Shown: positions 8,612-17,831 of the stretch, piece by piece
How the letters are laid out: each line of letters begins with the position of its first letter
How positions within the stretch are numbered: the first letter of the stretch is position 1
From: DATNPX01 sp036702975
Lineage (GTDB): Bacteria > Cyanobacteriota > Vampirovibrionia > Obscuribacterales > Obscuribacteraceae
Reading direction: 5' to 3'
Assembly (NCBI GenBank): GCA_036702975.1
Contig: DATNPX010000032.1
Coordinates: 62,001-126,000, forward strand
Length of the DNA: 64,000 nt
Notes under the pieces: generated by a model
Told to the model about the DNA's origin: nothing
The model's database searches: none
The model's input: the letters and a program-made list of their open reading frames with translations, nothing else
Translations under genes and position numbers: made by a program

Positions 8612-9574
8612 GAGCACAGTTTCCTTCAGACCCTCAATAGTCGCCTGCAAGGTTGCGGCGTCTGAGACGTTGAACAACTTCATGCTCTTGTCTATCTTCT
8701 TTACGGTTCCGACGAGAACTTTTCCCGGCCCGATCTCTACGAAAGTGTCTACGCCTTGTGCGATCATGTATTCGACCGAGGCACACCAGCGCACCGCGTT
8801 GTCCATTTGCTTTGTCAATTTGCCGCGGATTTCACTGCCTGTGGTGCTTGGCTTACCGTCGAAATTTTGCACGACGGGACAAACCGGCTCCTCAATTGCC
8901 ATCTGATCTAATGTAACAACAAATTGCCCGGCCGCTTTCGTCATTAGCGGGGAATGAAAGGCACCACCTACCGGCAGTGGTATCACTTTTCCTCCGGCAG
9001 CCTTAGCCAATTCCCCCGCTCTAGCAACAGCTTTGGGATTTCCAGATATCACCAGCTGGTCACGAGTGTTGAAGTTGGCAACGATAACTACAGCTTCAAG
9101 CTCGTCAGCACCATCTATTTTCAACTCCTCGCTCGCCTTGCGGCAGCACTCTTCAAGCGCCTCAGAAGCGACGCCGAGAACTGCAGACATGGCACCAGCT
9201 GGACATTCTTCCATGAGCACGGCCCGCTCTTGTACGAGAACTACAGCTTCTTCGATCTGCATAGACTCTGCAGCGACCAGTGCGGTGATCTCACCGAGAC
9301 TGTGTCCGGCAACAAAGTCTGGCTTTGGTCCACCGAGAGCCTTATAACAAGCCCAAGCCGCAAGCGACGCCGCGAGTATGGTGGGTTGCGTATTGATCGT
9401 TTTCTTCAGGTCCGCTTCCGGTCCTTCAAAACACAACTTGCTGAAGTTTTGAGCGGCGATTCTGTCAACATCAGCAAAGACTTCTTTCGCCACTGGGTAG
9501 TTGTTGAAGAGATCGAGCCCCATGCCAACGCTCTGTGACCCCTGACCAGGAAAGACGCACGCTAACTTGCCCAT
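8603..9574 (-). CDS. fabD: Malonyl-CoA:ACP transacylase
   Basis: Loads malonate from CoA onto acyl-carrier protein for fatty-acid elongation in the cytoplasm. The family start FPGQGSQSVGMG, the nucleophile elbow GHSLGE (catalytic Ser), QERAVLMEECPAGAMSAVLG with the malonate-binding Arg, and GGAFHSPLM with the catalytic His are all present; 323 aa is standard. The start ATG at 9574 has a strong ribosome site (GGAGGAGC about 7 bases upstream), so the frame open further upstream to 9697 is not part of the protein. It is the last gene of DUF177-rpmF-plsX-fabH-fabD; fabG and acpP do not follow here. Confidence 0.95.
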   Translation of the reverse strand: MGKLACVFPGQGSQSVGMGLDLFNNYPVAKEVFADVDRIAAQNFSKLCFEGPEADLKKTINTQPTILAASLAAWACYKALGGPKPDFVAGHSLGEITALVAAESMQIEEAVVLVQERAVLMEECPAGAMSAVLGVASEALEECCRKASEELKIDGADELEAVVIVANFNTRDQLVISGNPKAVARAGELAKAAGGKVIPLPVGGAFHSPLMTKAAGQFVVTLDQMAIEEPVCPVVQNFDGKPSTTGSEIRGKLTKQMDNAVRWCASVEYMIAQGVDTFVEIGPGKVLVGTVKKIDKSMKLFNVSDAATLQATIEGLKETVLSR

Positions 9575-9617
9575 AATCGTTGCTCCTCCAGCTTTAATCG
9601 AGTGTTTTGGGACGTTG

Positions 9618-10640
9618 CTACTGGTGTTCGAGACGCTTATCAGTTGCATTCCAACGAACAATGGCCGCGCCCCAGGTAAGGCCGCCGCCAAATCCAACTA
9701 GAACACATGTTGAGGGCGATGTCACTTGCTTCTGCCGTATCGCCATCCAGAGAGCGAGTGGTATCGAAGCAGCAGATGTATTGCCGAGTTCATCTACGTT
9801 GCTGACGATCTGTTCTTTCTTCATGCCCAGTCTTTCGGCTGCAGCATTTATGATTCTTCGATTAGCCTGGTGTGGCACAAGAAAATCTATATCTTCGACG
9901 CGAATTCCAGCTTTGGCAGCTGTTGCTCGAACAGCTTCAGGAACAGCATTGACGGCAAATTCATAAATTGCGCGTCCGTTCATTTGCAAAAATCGATCGA
10001 CAGATTTTGGTGGCGTTGCCCCTTCATGCGGATAACCCATTCCCGTATTGGGAATCCACAACAGATGCGCACCGGTACCATCAGCACGCAGATAAGTAGC
10101 CAGAATATCGTTCTCGTCCTCAGAGGCTTGCAAAACAAAAGCACCGGCACCATCGCCAAAGAGAATACAGGTGTTGCGGTCTTCCCAGTTCAAAAACCGT
10201 GAGTGAATATCGACACCAATGACAAGAACAGTCTTATATGTTCCTGTACTAATGAACTGTTGCCCCACCGACAAAGCATAAATAATGCCGGTGCAGGCAG
10301 CTTCAAGGTCGAATCCGGCAGCGCGATTGGCACCAATGGCAGCTTGTACGAGGCAAGCTGTTGAAGGATATAAGTTGTCTGGTGTCGAGGTTGCGACTAT
10401 GATCAAATCGATGGTGCCAGCGTCTATTCCGGCAAAAGCGATCGCATCTTTGGCCGCTTCAATTGCCAGAGTCGATGTCGTTTCATTCTCACGCACAATT
10501 CGGCGTGCCTTGATGCCCGTCCGGCTAGTGATCCAATCGTCGGACGTATCGACTAATTTTTCGAGGTCGGCGTTTGTTACAACGGCACCCGGTACTCCTG
10601 CACCAACGCCGGTGATTTTAGCGCCAACAAGTTTTGTCAC
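9618..10640 (-). CDS. fabH: 3-oxoacyl-ACP synthase III
   Basis: Initiates type II fatty-acid synthesis by condensing acetyl-CoA with malonyl-ACP. The catalytic triad is visible: Cys in EAACTGIIYALS, His in LVPHQANRRI and Asn in NVDELGNTSAASIP; DWITSRTGIKARRI near the N-terminus is typical. The size of 340 aa is slightly longer than E. coli FabH. GTG at 10638-10640 is the start and overlaps the plsX stop by 4 bases, suggesting translational coupling. Confidence 0.95.
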   Translation of the reverse strand: MTKLVGAKITGVGAGVPGAVVTNADLEKLVDTSDDWITSRTGIKARRIVRENETTSTLAIEAAKDAIAFAGIDAGTIDLIIVATSTPDNLYPSTACLVQAAIGANRAAGFDLEAACTGIIYALSVGQQFISTGTYKTVLVIGVDIHSRFLNWEDRNTCILFGDGAGAFVLQASEDENDILATYLRADGTGAHLLWIPNTGMGYPHEGATPPKSVDRFLQMNGRAIYEFAVNAVPEAVRATAAKAGIRVEDIDFLVPHQANRRIINAAAERLGMKKEQIVSNVDELGNTSAASIPLALWMAIRQKQVTSPSTCVLVGFGGGLTWGAAIVRWNATDKRLEHQ

Positions 10641-11656
10641 GTCGTAGTTCCTGCAGGAGCCAAGCTGAGCACTTCTTCAAACTTCTGTATGATTTTAGCC
10701 TTTGCCATGGTATTCGCCACCCGAATGGCATTTTTTATTGCGGTGTGTTTCGAGCTGCCATGAGCAATCACGCAGACGCCCTTTACGCCAACGAGCAGGG
10801 CACCGCCTAATTCATTGTAATCAATACGCCGTCGCACTTCCTCAAAAGAAGGTTTGACCAGAATGCCTCCCATTTGAGTGCGCACCGTACTCATGATCTC
10901 TTGTTTAAGCATGGTAGTAATCATGCGAGCGATGCCTTCGGCTGTTTTAAGCGCGATATTGCCGGTGAATCCATCGGTCACCACTACATCGACTTTGTTC
11001 AATGGGAAATCCCGACCTTCGACAAAGCCGATGAAATTGATCTCCTTGTGTGCTTTCAAAAGTTTGTACGTATCTTGAACCAGTTTGTTGCCCTTGCTCT
11101 CTTCCGTGCCAATGTTGAGTAAACCAACAGTAGGATTAGCAATTCCTTGCATGCCTTTAGCCAGAATCGACCCCATCAAGCCAAATTGCAGTAACTGATG
11201 CGGATTAGATTCAACGTTGGCGCCAACATCCACGACAATGACTTGCTTACCTTTGGTTGTCGTTGGCATCATGGCGGCAATAGCAGCACGCTCGACATGA
11301 GCAATGCGACCCAATCCCAATTGAGCGGCGACTCCGGCGGCTCCAGTTGAGCCGGCAGCGACCATGCCATCTGCCAGACCATCGTGCACAAGCTTGGTTG
11401 TGACTACGATAGAAGAGTCTTTCTTTTTAATAACGGATTTAGCGGCCTTCTCACCCATCTCCACGACTTCGGAGCAAGGCACGATCTCAATCGTTAGACC
11501 TTTAATGTCATGCCGTTTCAACTCAGCATTGACAGCCTCTACTGGGCCGACCAAATGGACAGCAACACCATATTCTCTAGCGGCAAGAACCGCTCCATGA
11601 ACGACTTCACGGGGGGCATAGTCACCGCCCATGGCGTCGACTGCAATCCGAATCAT
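10637..11656 (-). CDS. plsX: Phosphate acyltransferase
   Basis: Converts acyl-ACP to acyl-phosphate, the donor for the first step of phospholipid synthesis (PlsX/PlsY route), as a peripheral membrane enzyme. The start MIRIAVDAMGGDYAPREVVHGA is diagnostic; AGSTGA, VDVGANVESNPHQLLQFGLMG and VVTDGFTGNIALKT are further PlsX blocks. The 339 aa match the family. It is placed between rpmF and fabH as in many bacteria and overlaps fabH by 4 bases. Confidence 0.96.
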   Translation of the reverse strand: MIRIAVDAMGGDYAPREVVHGAVLAAREYGVAVHLVGPVEAVNAELKRHDIKGLTIEIVPCSEVVEMGEKAAKSVIKKKDSSIVVTTKLVHDGLADGMVAAGSTGAAGVAAQLGLGRIAHVERAAIAAMMPTTTKGKQVIVVDVGANVESNPHQLLQFGLMGSILAKGMQGIANPTVGLLNIGTEESKGNKLVQDTYKLLKAHKEINFIGFVEGRDFPLNKVDVVVTDGFTGNIALKTAEGIARMITTMLKQEIMSTVRTQMGGILVKPSFEEVRRRIDYNELGGALLVGVKGVCVIAHGSSKHTAIKNAIRVANTMAKAKIIQKFEEVLSLAPAGTTT

Positions 11657-11700
11657 CTCTGGACTTCCCCGCTTACGACTTTCTCAGACTGCAATCGATA

Positions 11701-11889
11701 TTAGGCAAGAGCGCTATCGCGGCGACGAGCCGGGCGGCCCTTGTAATAGCCACAAACGATGCAAATCTGGTGCGGGCGTGCGGGTGAGCCACAGTTGGTG
11801 CAACTGGTGATTGTGGCTAAGTCAGCCTTCCAGTGCGCTCTGCGCTGGTGCTGCTTCTGATGCGATGTCTTCTTCTTAGGGCAAGCCAT
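11701..11889 (-). CDS. rpmF: 50S ribosomal protein L32
   Basis: Small ribosomal large-subunit protein, 62 aa. The start MACPKKKTSHQKQHQRRAHW is typical. The C-terminal half carries two CxxC pairs (CTNCG and CIVCG), so this is the zinc-binding form of L32. It lies between the DUF177 gene and plsX, the conserved order. Confidence 0.95.
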   Translation of the reverse strand: MACPKKKTSHQKQHQRRAHWKADLATITSCTNCGSPARPHQICIVCGYYKGRPARRRDSALA

Positions 11890-11932
11890 GACTAAACTCC
11901 ATAGGTCCGGAACTCTGTATTATCTACTACTT

Positions 11933-12496
11933 TCATTGAGAATCATTCTTTGGAAACAGAGTCTTTAAGTTCTTCCATCTTGGGTCGGTATTATCTACCT
12001 CACCGTTTCCATCCCCTGACTTCCCGTTAACACGGACGCTGCCTGTAGAGCCCGACGTGTTGAGGCTATCCGACTCTGACTTAGCCGGCGGACCAGGACA
12101 CTCAGGACCGCAACGACAGTATGACGGAGTTGCCAATGTTACAGCTTGATACACAACATCACTGATGTCAACAATCCCAGAGTCTGGAAGAGTCTCCACA
12201 AAGTCGTCCGGTTGCAACTCTTTTTGCATTCCGGAACTGCCCACTAAATCGCTTGGTACGAACTTTTCATCGATGATAACCGTCAGGCTTTGAAAATAAG
12301 GATGCAAACACCGATCGCACTCCAACTTTAGAAGCGTTTTAACCTCGCCCATTATTTTCAATCCGGAAGCACTGGTCGATACTGTCAAGGTGCCAACCAC
12401 AGGCTTATTCGTAGCCAAACCGGGCAGAGCTTCTTTGAACTCCAGCGTTAGCTTTTGCCCAGGCAGCGATTTGAGTTCGTCGACACTTACCTTCAT
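11933..12496 (-). CDS. DUF177/YceD-family protein
   Basis: Conserved companion of rpmF; members of the family have been linked to 23S rRNA accumulation in bacteria and plastids. This 187-aa protein has the family core LLKLECDRCLHPYFQSLTVIIDEKFVP (CxRC pair) followed by DDFVETLPDSGIVDISDVVYQAVTLATP and a CRCGPECPG Cys cluster. The C-terminal tail is Ser/Gly/Asn-rich and probably disordered. It is the first gene of the cluster, and its promoter probably lies in the divergent region 12497-12736. Confidence 0.8.
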   Translation of the reverse strand: MKVSVDELKSLPGQKLTLEFKEALPGLATNKPVVGTLTVSTSASGLKIMGEVKTLLKLECDRCLHPYFQSLTVIIDEKFVPSDLVGSSGMQKELQPDDFVETLPDSGIVDISDVVYQAVTLATPSYCRCGPECPGPPAKSESDSLNTSGSTGSVRVNGKSGDGNGEVDNTDPRWKNLKTLFPKNDSQ

Positions 12497-12736
12497 TTAA
12501 TCAATCAACCAATTAACCGATAAATTGAGGCCGAGGGAAATTAGTGGTGCAAGACGCTCAGTTCGCACAAGTTCTGCAAAGAACGTGCCGTGCTGGGCAA
12601 TGACACCTGTACAGACAAAAATTGCCGCTATAAAGCCGCAAACGATATGTCCGAGTGCATGTATGATACAGCATTTCAGGAGTCTCTCACTGGGGCACCG
12701 CTGGGCGGACCTGATAATAGATTTTCAGCAAACGCG

Positions 12737-14095
12737 ATGACCATCAATTTGAAACTGCTTACGGCTCGCTGGGTGTTACCAATATCCGCCCCTGCTATAG
12801 AGGATGCGGCTGTAGTCATTGGTGACGGACGCATCAAAACTGTTTGCAAAAAAAGCGAGCTTGCTTCTTTTTATGATGAAACAGCGCTGCGCGAACTGAA
12901 ATGGACAGCAAGCGACTACGGAAACGCCGTTATAACGCCTGGTCTGATCAATCTGCACACTCACCTTGAATATTCTCTCCTGCACGAACTCTACTCCGAA
13001 CAAGATGAGTCAATGTTCGATTGGCTACCCAAGCTGGTTGGCGCCTCATGGAGCTGGACCCCAGATAAGTGGAAAAAGTCGATTTTATATGGTGCCGAAC
13101 GCAGCCTCGCGGCAGGAACCACATGCATCGTTGACAACTCGTTCACCGGACAATCAGCGCGAATATTAGCAGGCATGGGTTTGCGGGCAGTAGTTGGGCT
13201 GGAACTTTTCGGACAAGACGAAACGCTCGCGGAGAGCGCATGGAGCCGTTGGCTCGAGAAATACAACAAAGTGCGTTATGACGCCGACCCACTGCTGCAA
13301 GACGCGATCGAACACGGATTGATGAATATAACCGTCGCTCCACATGCACCGTATACGGTAGCACCGGCCCTCTGGAAAAAGGCCGCAGCTTGGGCATCAT
13401 CAAACAAACAGCCAGTGCTCGCGCACGTCGCAGAGTCTGTCGCTGAATGCGCATGGGTAAGAAATTATGATGAAACAATCGACCGATATCTTCGCCACAT
13501 GCGCGAGATGCAAGTAAAAGCTGGTATCTATAAAAGTGCTGACGCTCCAGCGACGCCTTGGCGCAGCAAAGGTCGCAGCCCGGTACAAATGCTGGCAGAC
13601 AATGAACTGTTAAACGACCGCCTGGTGGCAGCACATTTGGTGCAGGTCGATGAAAAGGACTTGCGCTTGCTCAAACAGGGGAAGGTGAAGATCGTTCATT
13701 GTCCCCGCAGTAACAAACATTTGAGCCATGGGTTGGCACCTCTGAAAGGTTTCAAAAATATAGGTGCAAGTGTCGGGCTAGGCACAGACAGCCTCGCGTC
13801 TTGCCCTGACCTAAGCATGCTGCAAGAGGCGAAAGCTGCCATACGCATGCACGCGGAGGCACCTGATCATTATCCGTTGGGAGCCGAAGAAGCCTTGCGC
13901 ATGATCACCTGGCGTGCCGCTAATGTTATCGGTATGCAAAATCAGCTAGGCACCATAGAAAAAGAAAAGTTGGCTGACCTAGCAGTTTTTCAGTTCGACC
14001 AGTCCGTGGAGAACAACGTTCCCCACGAGACTCTTTTTGGCAAAGAGCCGCAGGCAGTAGCGGCTTACGTTCAGGGCAGGCTAGTGAGCGCATAA
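12737..14095 (+). CDS. Amidohydrolase-superfamily deaminase
   Basis: Metal-dependent TIM-barrel hydrolase of the cytosine deaminase / chlorohydrolase / adenosine-type deaminase branch. The metal and catalytic motifs are present in order: INLHTHLEYS (HxH), APHAPYTV, LAHVAESVAE, VHCPRSNKHL and GLGTDSLAS. The C-terminal part returns to the small composite beta-domain (LADLAVFQFD). Length from ATG 12737 is 452 aa. A longer open frame starts at 12590, but its first 49 residues are unlike the family, which normally begins at the LTARWVLP strand. Substrate is not certain; S-adenosylhomocysteine/5'-methylthioadenosine deaminases and aminodeoxyfutalosine deaminases share these motifs. Confidence 0.82.
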   Translation: MTINLKLLTARWVLPISAPAIEDAAVVIGDGRIKTVCKKSELASFYDETALRELKWTASDYGNAVITPGLINLHTHLEYSLLHELYSEQDESMFDWLPKLVGASWSWTPDKWKKSILYGAERSLAAGTTCIVDNSFTGQSARILAGMGLRAVVGLELFGQDETLAESAWSRWLEKYNKVRYDADPLLQDAIEHGLMNITVAPHAPYTVAPALWKKAAAWASSNKQPVLAHVAESVAECAWVRNYDETIDRYLRHMREMQVKAGIYKSADAPATPWRSKGRSPVQMLADNELLNDRLVAAHLVQVDEKDLRLLKQGKVKIVHCPRSNKHLSHGLAPLKGFKNIGASVGLGTDSLASCPDLSMLQEAKAAIRMHAEAPDHYPLGAEEALRMITWRAANVIGMQNQLGTIEKEKLADLAVFQFDQSVENNVPHETLFGKEPQAVAAYVQGRLVSA

Positions 14096-14123
14096 ATCAG
14101 CGCGTAAATCAGCGCATAGAATC
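14087..14123. repeat. 12-bp tandem repeat across the amidohydrolase stop codon
   Basis: Three copies of AGCGCATAAATC (second with GTAA, third with an extra base) start inside the last codons of the amidohydrolase gene and include its TAA stop. They are followed by an A-rich, low-complexity stretch to about 14210. Confidence 0.75.
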
Positions 14124-14267
14124 AAGCAGAATAGGGAATGTTTTTGCAAGAACACAAAAACAAAAAAATACAAGAACAGAAGAACAGAAACCCAGCTTAA
14201 GAGCAAATCAAGACCAACCAAAAGACAAAAGAACACCGCCGGCGAAAACATCCGAGGTTTACATTCT

Positions 14268-15008
14268 GTGACCGCCAACGATCATATCTGCACTGGACCA
14301 ACATGTATGTTCTGCCGTGTGGGCTCGAATTTGCCTACATCAACACCAACGCCGGCTCCGCGCAGAAGAACGTCAGCGCCTAGACTCGGTCAGCGCGATA
14401 CTCACGTCAATATAGAAATTCAAGTCCTGGAACGAGTCAAAGAGCTCGAACAGCGCGCGATTTTAAATAATTTAGACCGCAAAGAAGAGCTGAGCAAAGA
14501 TGAGGAAGTTGAGCGACTCGCTTTTGTCGATGGACTAACAAGTCTCTACAACAGACGAACCTTCACAAAAGAGATGGCTTTTGAAGTCAAGCGCGCTAAA
14601 AGATATAAACGTCCAATCTCACTGTGCCTATTGCTCGTCGATAATTTAAAGGAGATTAGTCGCAAATACGGTGCACTGACGGCCGATATGACATTGAAAT
14701 CAATTGCACAAGTGATTCAGAGTACTGTTCGAGAGATTGACATCACCTCTCGCTATACATCTGATCATTTCGCCATTCTCATGCCTGAAACTAATGCCGC
14801 AGGTGCCGCCGTGGTGACGGACAGAGTGCGGCAACGGATCAAGAAACAGGCGATCACGCACGGGCGCCTTACGCTAAACGTCACTGCCAGCCTGGGCCTT
14901 ACCTCCTTCCCGAGCCAGGCTAAAGATCTCGAAGATCTGATCGCCCGAGCCAACGTCGCCCTCGAAACAGCCATCGAAGAAGGCGGCGACCGCTATCTTC
15001 TTGTCTGA
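14268..15008 (+). CDS. Degenerate GGDEF-domain protein (probably not an active cyclase)
   Basis: The 246-aa protein has a short N-terminal region with a Cys cluster (CTGPTCMFC), a Pro/Thr/Arg-rich linker, a coiled coil (about residues 48-85) and a GGDEF domain. The domain opens normally (DGLTSLYNRRTF), but the active-site loop reads TSDHF at residues 164-168 instead of GG(D/E)EF, so GTP cyclisation is unlikely. The allosteric c-di-GMP site RxxD is retained (REID, residues 155-158, five residues before the loop). A binding or scaffold role is therefore more likely than synthesis. GTG at 14268 is the start, with GAGG 11 bases upstream. secD follows after 204 bases. Confidence 0.8.
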   Translation: MTANDHICTGPTCMFCRVGSNLPTSTPTPAPRRRTSAPRLGQRDTHVNIEIQVLERVKELEQRAILNNLDRKEELSKDEEVERLAFVDGLTSLYNRRTFTKEMAFEVKRAKRYKRPISLCLLLVDNLKEISRKYGALTADMTLKSIAQVIQSTVREIDITSRYTSDHFAILMPETNAAGAAVVTDRVRQRIKKQAITHGRLTLNVTASLGLTSFPSQAKDLEDLIARANVALETAIEEGGDRYLLV

Positions 15009-15107
15009 CTTACCGAACTTGTCCAATTTTCTTCTCTAAGTTGTTTAAGATAATTTATGCCTTTGCAGGCATTAACGCCTAATACAGCGGCGTTCGCCTC
15101 GGTAAGT
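15008..15107 (+). ncRNA. Candidate structured RNA / leader element upstream of secD
   Basis: A perfect 9-bp closing stem (ACTTACCGA 15008-15016 with TCGGTAAGT 15099-15107) encloses two further perfect hairpins: ATGCCT-TTGC-AGGCAT (15057-15072) and AACGCC-(9 nt)-GGCGTT (15074-15094). Together they give a three-way-junction-like fold about 105 bases before the secD start. No T-run follows, so it is not a simple terminator. I do not recognise a known riboswitch family; this is based on complementarity alone. Confidence 0.4.
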
Positions 15108-15212
15108 TAGAATGAAAGACCTGAGCCGGACGTTTGTCCTTTATTTAAGCTTGCGCGCTCTTTCGGTTCGTTTTCGAAACTCAAATCATCGCTCTCATTC
15201 ATTATCTTTTTC

Positions 15213-16790
15213 ATGGGCACACTAATGACATCTCAACGGAAACCAAAGTCCAAAAAGGGCTTTTCGACCTCGCTCTTCAAAGACTGGAAACCTTGGGCCG
15301 TTGTCATTGTTCTCGGTTGGTCTCTCTTTAACTTGATTCAGGTGGCACCACAAGCCATCTACGATGACTGGCAATATCTCGGAAGCTTGCCACCAGATCA
15401 GCTGTCGGATGCCATTGGCCAACGCGCTATGCAGACGCCAAATTCAGACAAGATGAATCTATACGAAAAGGAAGACCTGGTCAAAGGACTACAAGACCAG
15501 GCACAAATGGCCAACAACATTCAACCCTTCGGTCACTTTCATTTCAACAAGACAAAGTACGTCGTTTTCACAAACCTCAAGTTGGGCCTGGACCTCCGTG
15601 GCGGTAGCCAGCTGCTCCTGCAAGCGCTTCCGGCACCACCCTTAGTACCAGAGATCACACCGGAAGTCATGCGTGGAGTGGAGACGGTCATCAACAACCG
15701 TATCAACAGCCTAGGCGTATCAGAAACTCTCGTTCAGCGCTCCGGCAAAGATCGCCTAATTGTGGAATTGCCTGGTATCAAAGACCCGCAACAAGCAAAA
15801 GATCGTATCGGCACAACTGCAATGCTTGAGTTCAAAGAGTTAGCCTGGACTCCTGATGGACACCGTTACTGGAAAGATGTCGGGCTTACCGGTGCAGAGT
15901 TTAAGCACGCACAGGCATCACCAATGGTGTCGGGAACAGGTACCTGGCGTGTCACTTTCGAATTCAAGCCTGAAGGCGCGAAGAAGTTCGGTGAATTGAC
16001 TACCCGTCTGGTAGGTCAACCGATCGGTATCTTTCTCGACGGTCAGCCAACCGAACGAGGGCAAGACGGTCGACCTATCTCCATGCAGGAATATCGTGGT
16101 GTAAACGTGCACGAGCCTATTCTTGGCGGCACCGGTGAAATCACTGGTAACTTTTCCAAAGACCAGGCGGTAGATCTAGCCGTCAAATTGAATGCTGGCG
16201 CGTTGCCCGTGCCGGTGAAGATTCTGGAGGAACGGACGGTCGGTGCAACACTCGGACAAGACTCCATCCAAAAGAGTTTAATCGCCGGGAGCGTCGGTAT
16301 CGCAGCCGTAATGCTCTTCATGCTCGTTATTTATGGACTGCCTGGATTGGTAGCAGATACAGCTCTCGTTTTATATACGCTGGCGACACTGGCAGCTTTC
16401 AAGACGATTCCGGTGACTTTAACGCTAGCTGGAATTGCTGGATTCATTCTCTCAATCGGTATGGCTGTAGACGCGAATATACTTATTTTCGAACGCACGA
16501 AGGAAGAGCTCAAGCTTGGGCGCTCGCTATACATGGCTATCGAGAACGGCTTCAATCGCGCATTTTCGTCGATTTTCGACAGCAACGCCAACAGTTTGAT
16601 CGCCTGTAGCGTTCTTATGTTGTTTGGCACATCTATCGTTAAGGGCTTCGCCTTCACACTAGCGATCGGTGTATTGATTTCGATGTTTACCGCAATTACC
16701 GCAACAAGAGCGCTATTGCATTTGGTGCCTCGCAATCTGGCAATTTTTGGTGCGCGTCATTCGTCGTCGACACCTTCGAGCAAAAGTTAA
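15213..16790 (+). CDS. secD: Protein translocase subunit SecD
   Basis: Inner-membrane Sec accessory subunit that uses proton motive force to complete protein export. One N-terminal membrane helix is followed by the P1 domain start GLDLRGGSQLLLQ, then VETVINNRINSLGVSE and IVELPGIKDPQQAKDRIG. The C-terminal membrane block (about residues 345-515) contains GFILSIGMAVDANILIFERTKEEL, the conserved SecD membrane motif. The 525 aa are normal. ATG at 15213 is the upstream start; ATG at 15225 is an alternative. yajC is not next to it. It is followed by secF 9 bases downstream. Confidence 0.96.
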   Translation: MGTLMTSQRKPKSKKGFSTSLFKDWKPWAVVIVLGWSLFNLIQVAPQAIYDDWQYLGSLPPDQLSDAIGQRAMQTPNSDKMNLYEKEDLVKGLQDQAQMANNIQPFGHFHFNKTKYVVFTNLKLGLDLRGGSQLLLQALPAPPLVPEITPEVMRGVETVINNRINSLGVSETLVQRSGKDRLIVELPGIKDPQQAKDRIGTTAMLEFKELAWTPDGHRYWKDVGLTGAEFKHAQASPMVSGTGTWRVTFEFKPEGAKKFGELTTRLVGQPIGIFLDGQPTERGQDGRPISMQEYRGVNVHEPILGGTGEITGNFSKDQAVDLAVKLNAGALPVPVKILEERTVGATLGQDSIQKSLIAGSVGIAAVMLFMLVIYGLPGLVADTALVLYTLATLAAFKTIPVTLTLAGIAGFILSIGMAVDANILIFERTKEELKLGRSLYMAIENGFNRAFSSIFDSNANSLIACSVLMLFGTSIVKGFAFTLAIGVLISMFTAITATRALLHLVPRNLAIFGARHSSSTPSSKS

Positions 16791-16799
16791 GGAGGCTCA

Positions 16800-17759
16800 G
16801 TGTCAAGTTACCGCATAGATTTAGTCAAGTACCGCTGGCTCTGGTTTGGAATTTCTGGGGCGATCCTTATTCCAGGAGTTATAGGCATCATTGCCTGCTG
16901 CATTAAATATCACGCACCACTGAAACCCGGCATCGACTTCACCGGCGGTTCCATCCTGCAGTACCAGTTCGACAAGCCGGCTCCTATCGACAAGGTTCGT
17001 GAGGTTCTGGACAAGGCCGGTCTACCAGGCTCGCAAGTTCAGCAAGCGACCATCTCCAATAAAGATGTAGTGGTGATGCGAACGAAAGCCCTTGACGATG
17101 AGTCTCTTAAGCACAAACTGGACACCGATCTGAGAAGCAGCTTCGGCGAATTCAAAACGTTGTCGGTTGATAAAGTCAGCGCCACGATCGGGCCGGAACT
17201 GCTCTCGAGCGGTTTACTCGCCCTCTTCATCACCTTTGGGGTGATGGTAGCTTATATCTCATATCGCTTTATGTTCGACTATGCGGTCTGTGCCATCATC
17301 GCGCTCTTTCATGACGTGCTTGCACTCTGCGGTATATTCGCTTTGCTCGGGCTTGCACTTGGCACAGAAGTAGACAGCTTATTTATAAGCGCAATCTTGA
17401 CAGTGATCGGATTTTCTGTGCATGACACTATCGTAGTCTTCGACCGTATTCGTGAAAATGCCAAGTATGTGGGTAGCAAATCTCAAGACGCCGAAAAAGG
17501 TTCAGATTATCGCAAAACATTCGGCGACGTTGCCAATGACAGCGTTAACCAGACTCTGGCTCGCTCCATTTATACTTCCTTGACAGTAATTATTACGTTG
17601 ACATGCCTTTACTTATTAGGTGGGGTAACCACAAAAGACTTCGTTCTAGCCATGTTAATCGGAATCATTTCGGGAACCTACTCCTCTATCTTTAATGCCA
17701 GCGCGCTCCTCGTCTGGTGGCGTGAAATGAAACTGAAAGGCAAATTGAAGCCGGCATAA
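16800..17759 (+). CDS. secF: Protein translocase subunit SecF
   Basis: Partner of SecD in the SecDF export complex. KPGIDFTGGSILQYQF near the N-terminus and FSVHDTIVVFDRIRENAK in the membrane block are SecF signatures; six membrane segments are expected and 319 aa is normal. The GTG start at 16800 is supported by AGGAGG ending about 4 bases upstream, directly after the secD stop, so the two are co-translated. Confidence 0.96.
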   Translation: MSSYRIDLVKYRWLWFGISGAILIPGVIGIIACCIKYHAPLKPGIDFTGGSILQYQFDKPAPIDKVREVLDKAGLPGSQVQQATISNKDVVVMRTKALDDESLKHKLDTDLRSSFGEFKTLSVDKVSATIGPELLSSGLLALFITFGVMVAYISYRFMFDYAVCAIIALFHDVLALCGIFALLGLALGTEVDSLFISAILTVIGFSVHDTIVVFDRIRENAKYVGSKSQDAEKGSDYRKTFGDVANDSVNQTLARSIYTSLTVIITLTCLYLLGGVTTKDFVLAMLIGIISGTYSSIFNASALLVWWREMKLKGKLKPA

Positions 17760-17831
17760 TCGACAAAACGGTGCCCAGTACATCCGATACCTGTACAATG
17801 ATATTTAATACGTATCCAGCGAGCGTGCCAA

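Noticed and set aside
9575..9697. N-terminal extension of FabD
   Set aside because: The strong ribosome site and the family start place the true start at 9574.
10438..10445. HIP1 (GCGATCGC) octamer as a cyanobacterial marker
   Set aside because: I noticed it only about once; there is no enrichment of the type seen in many photosynthetic cyanobacteria.
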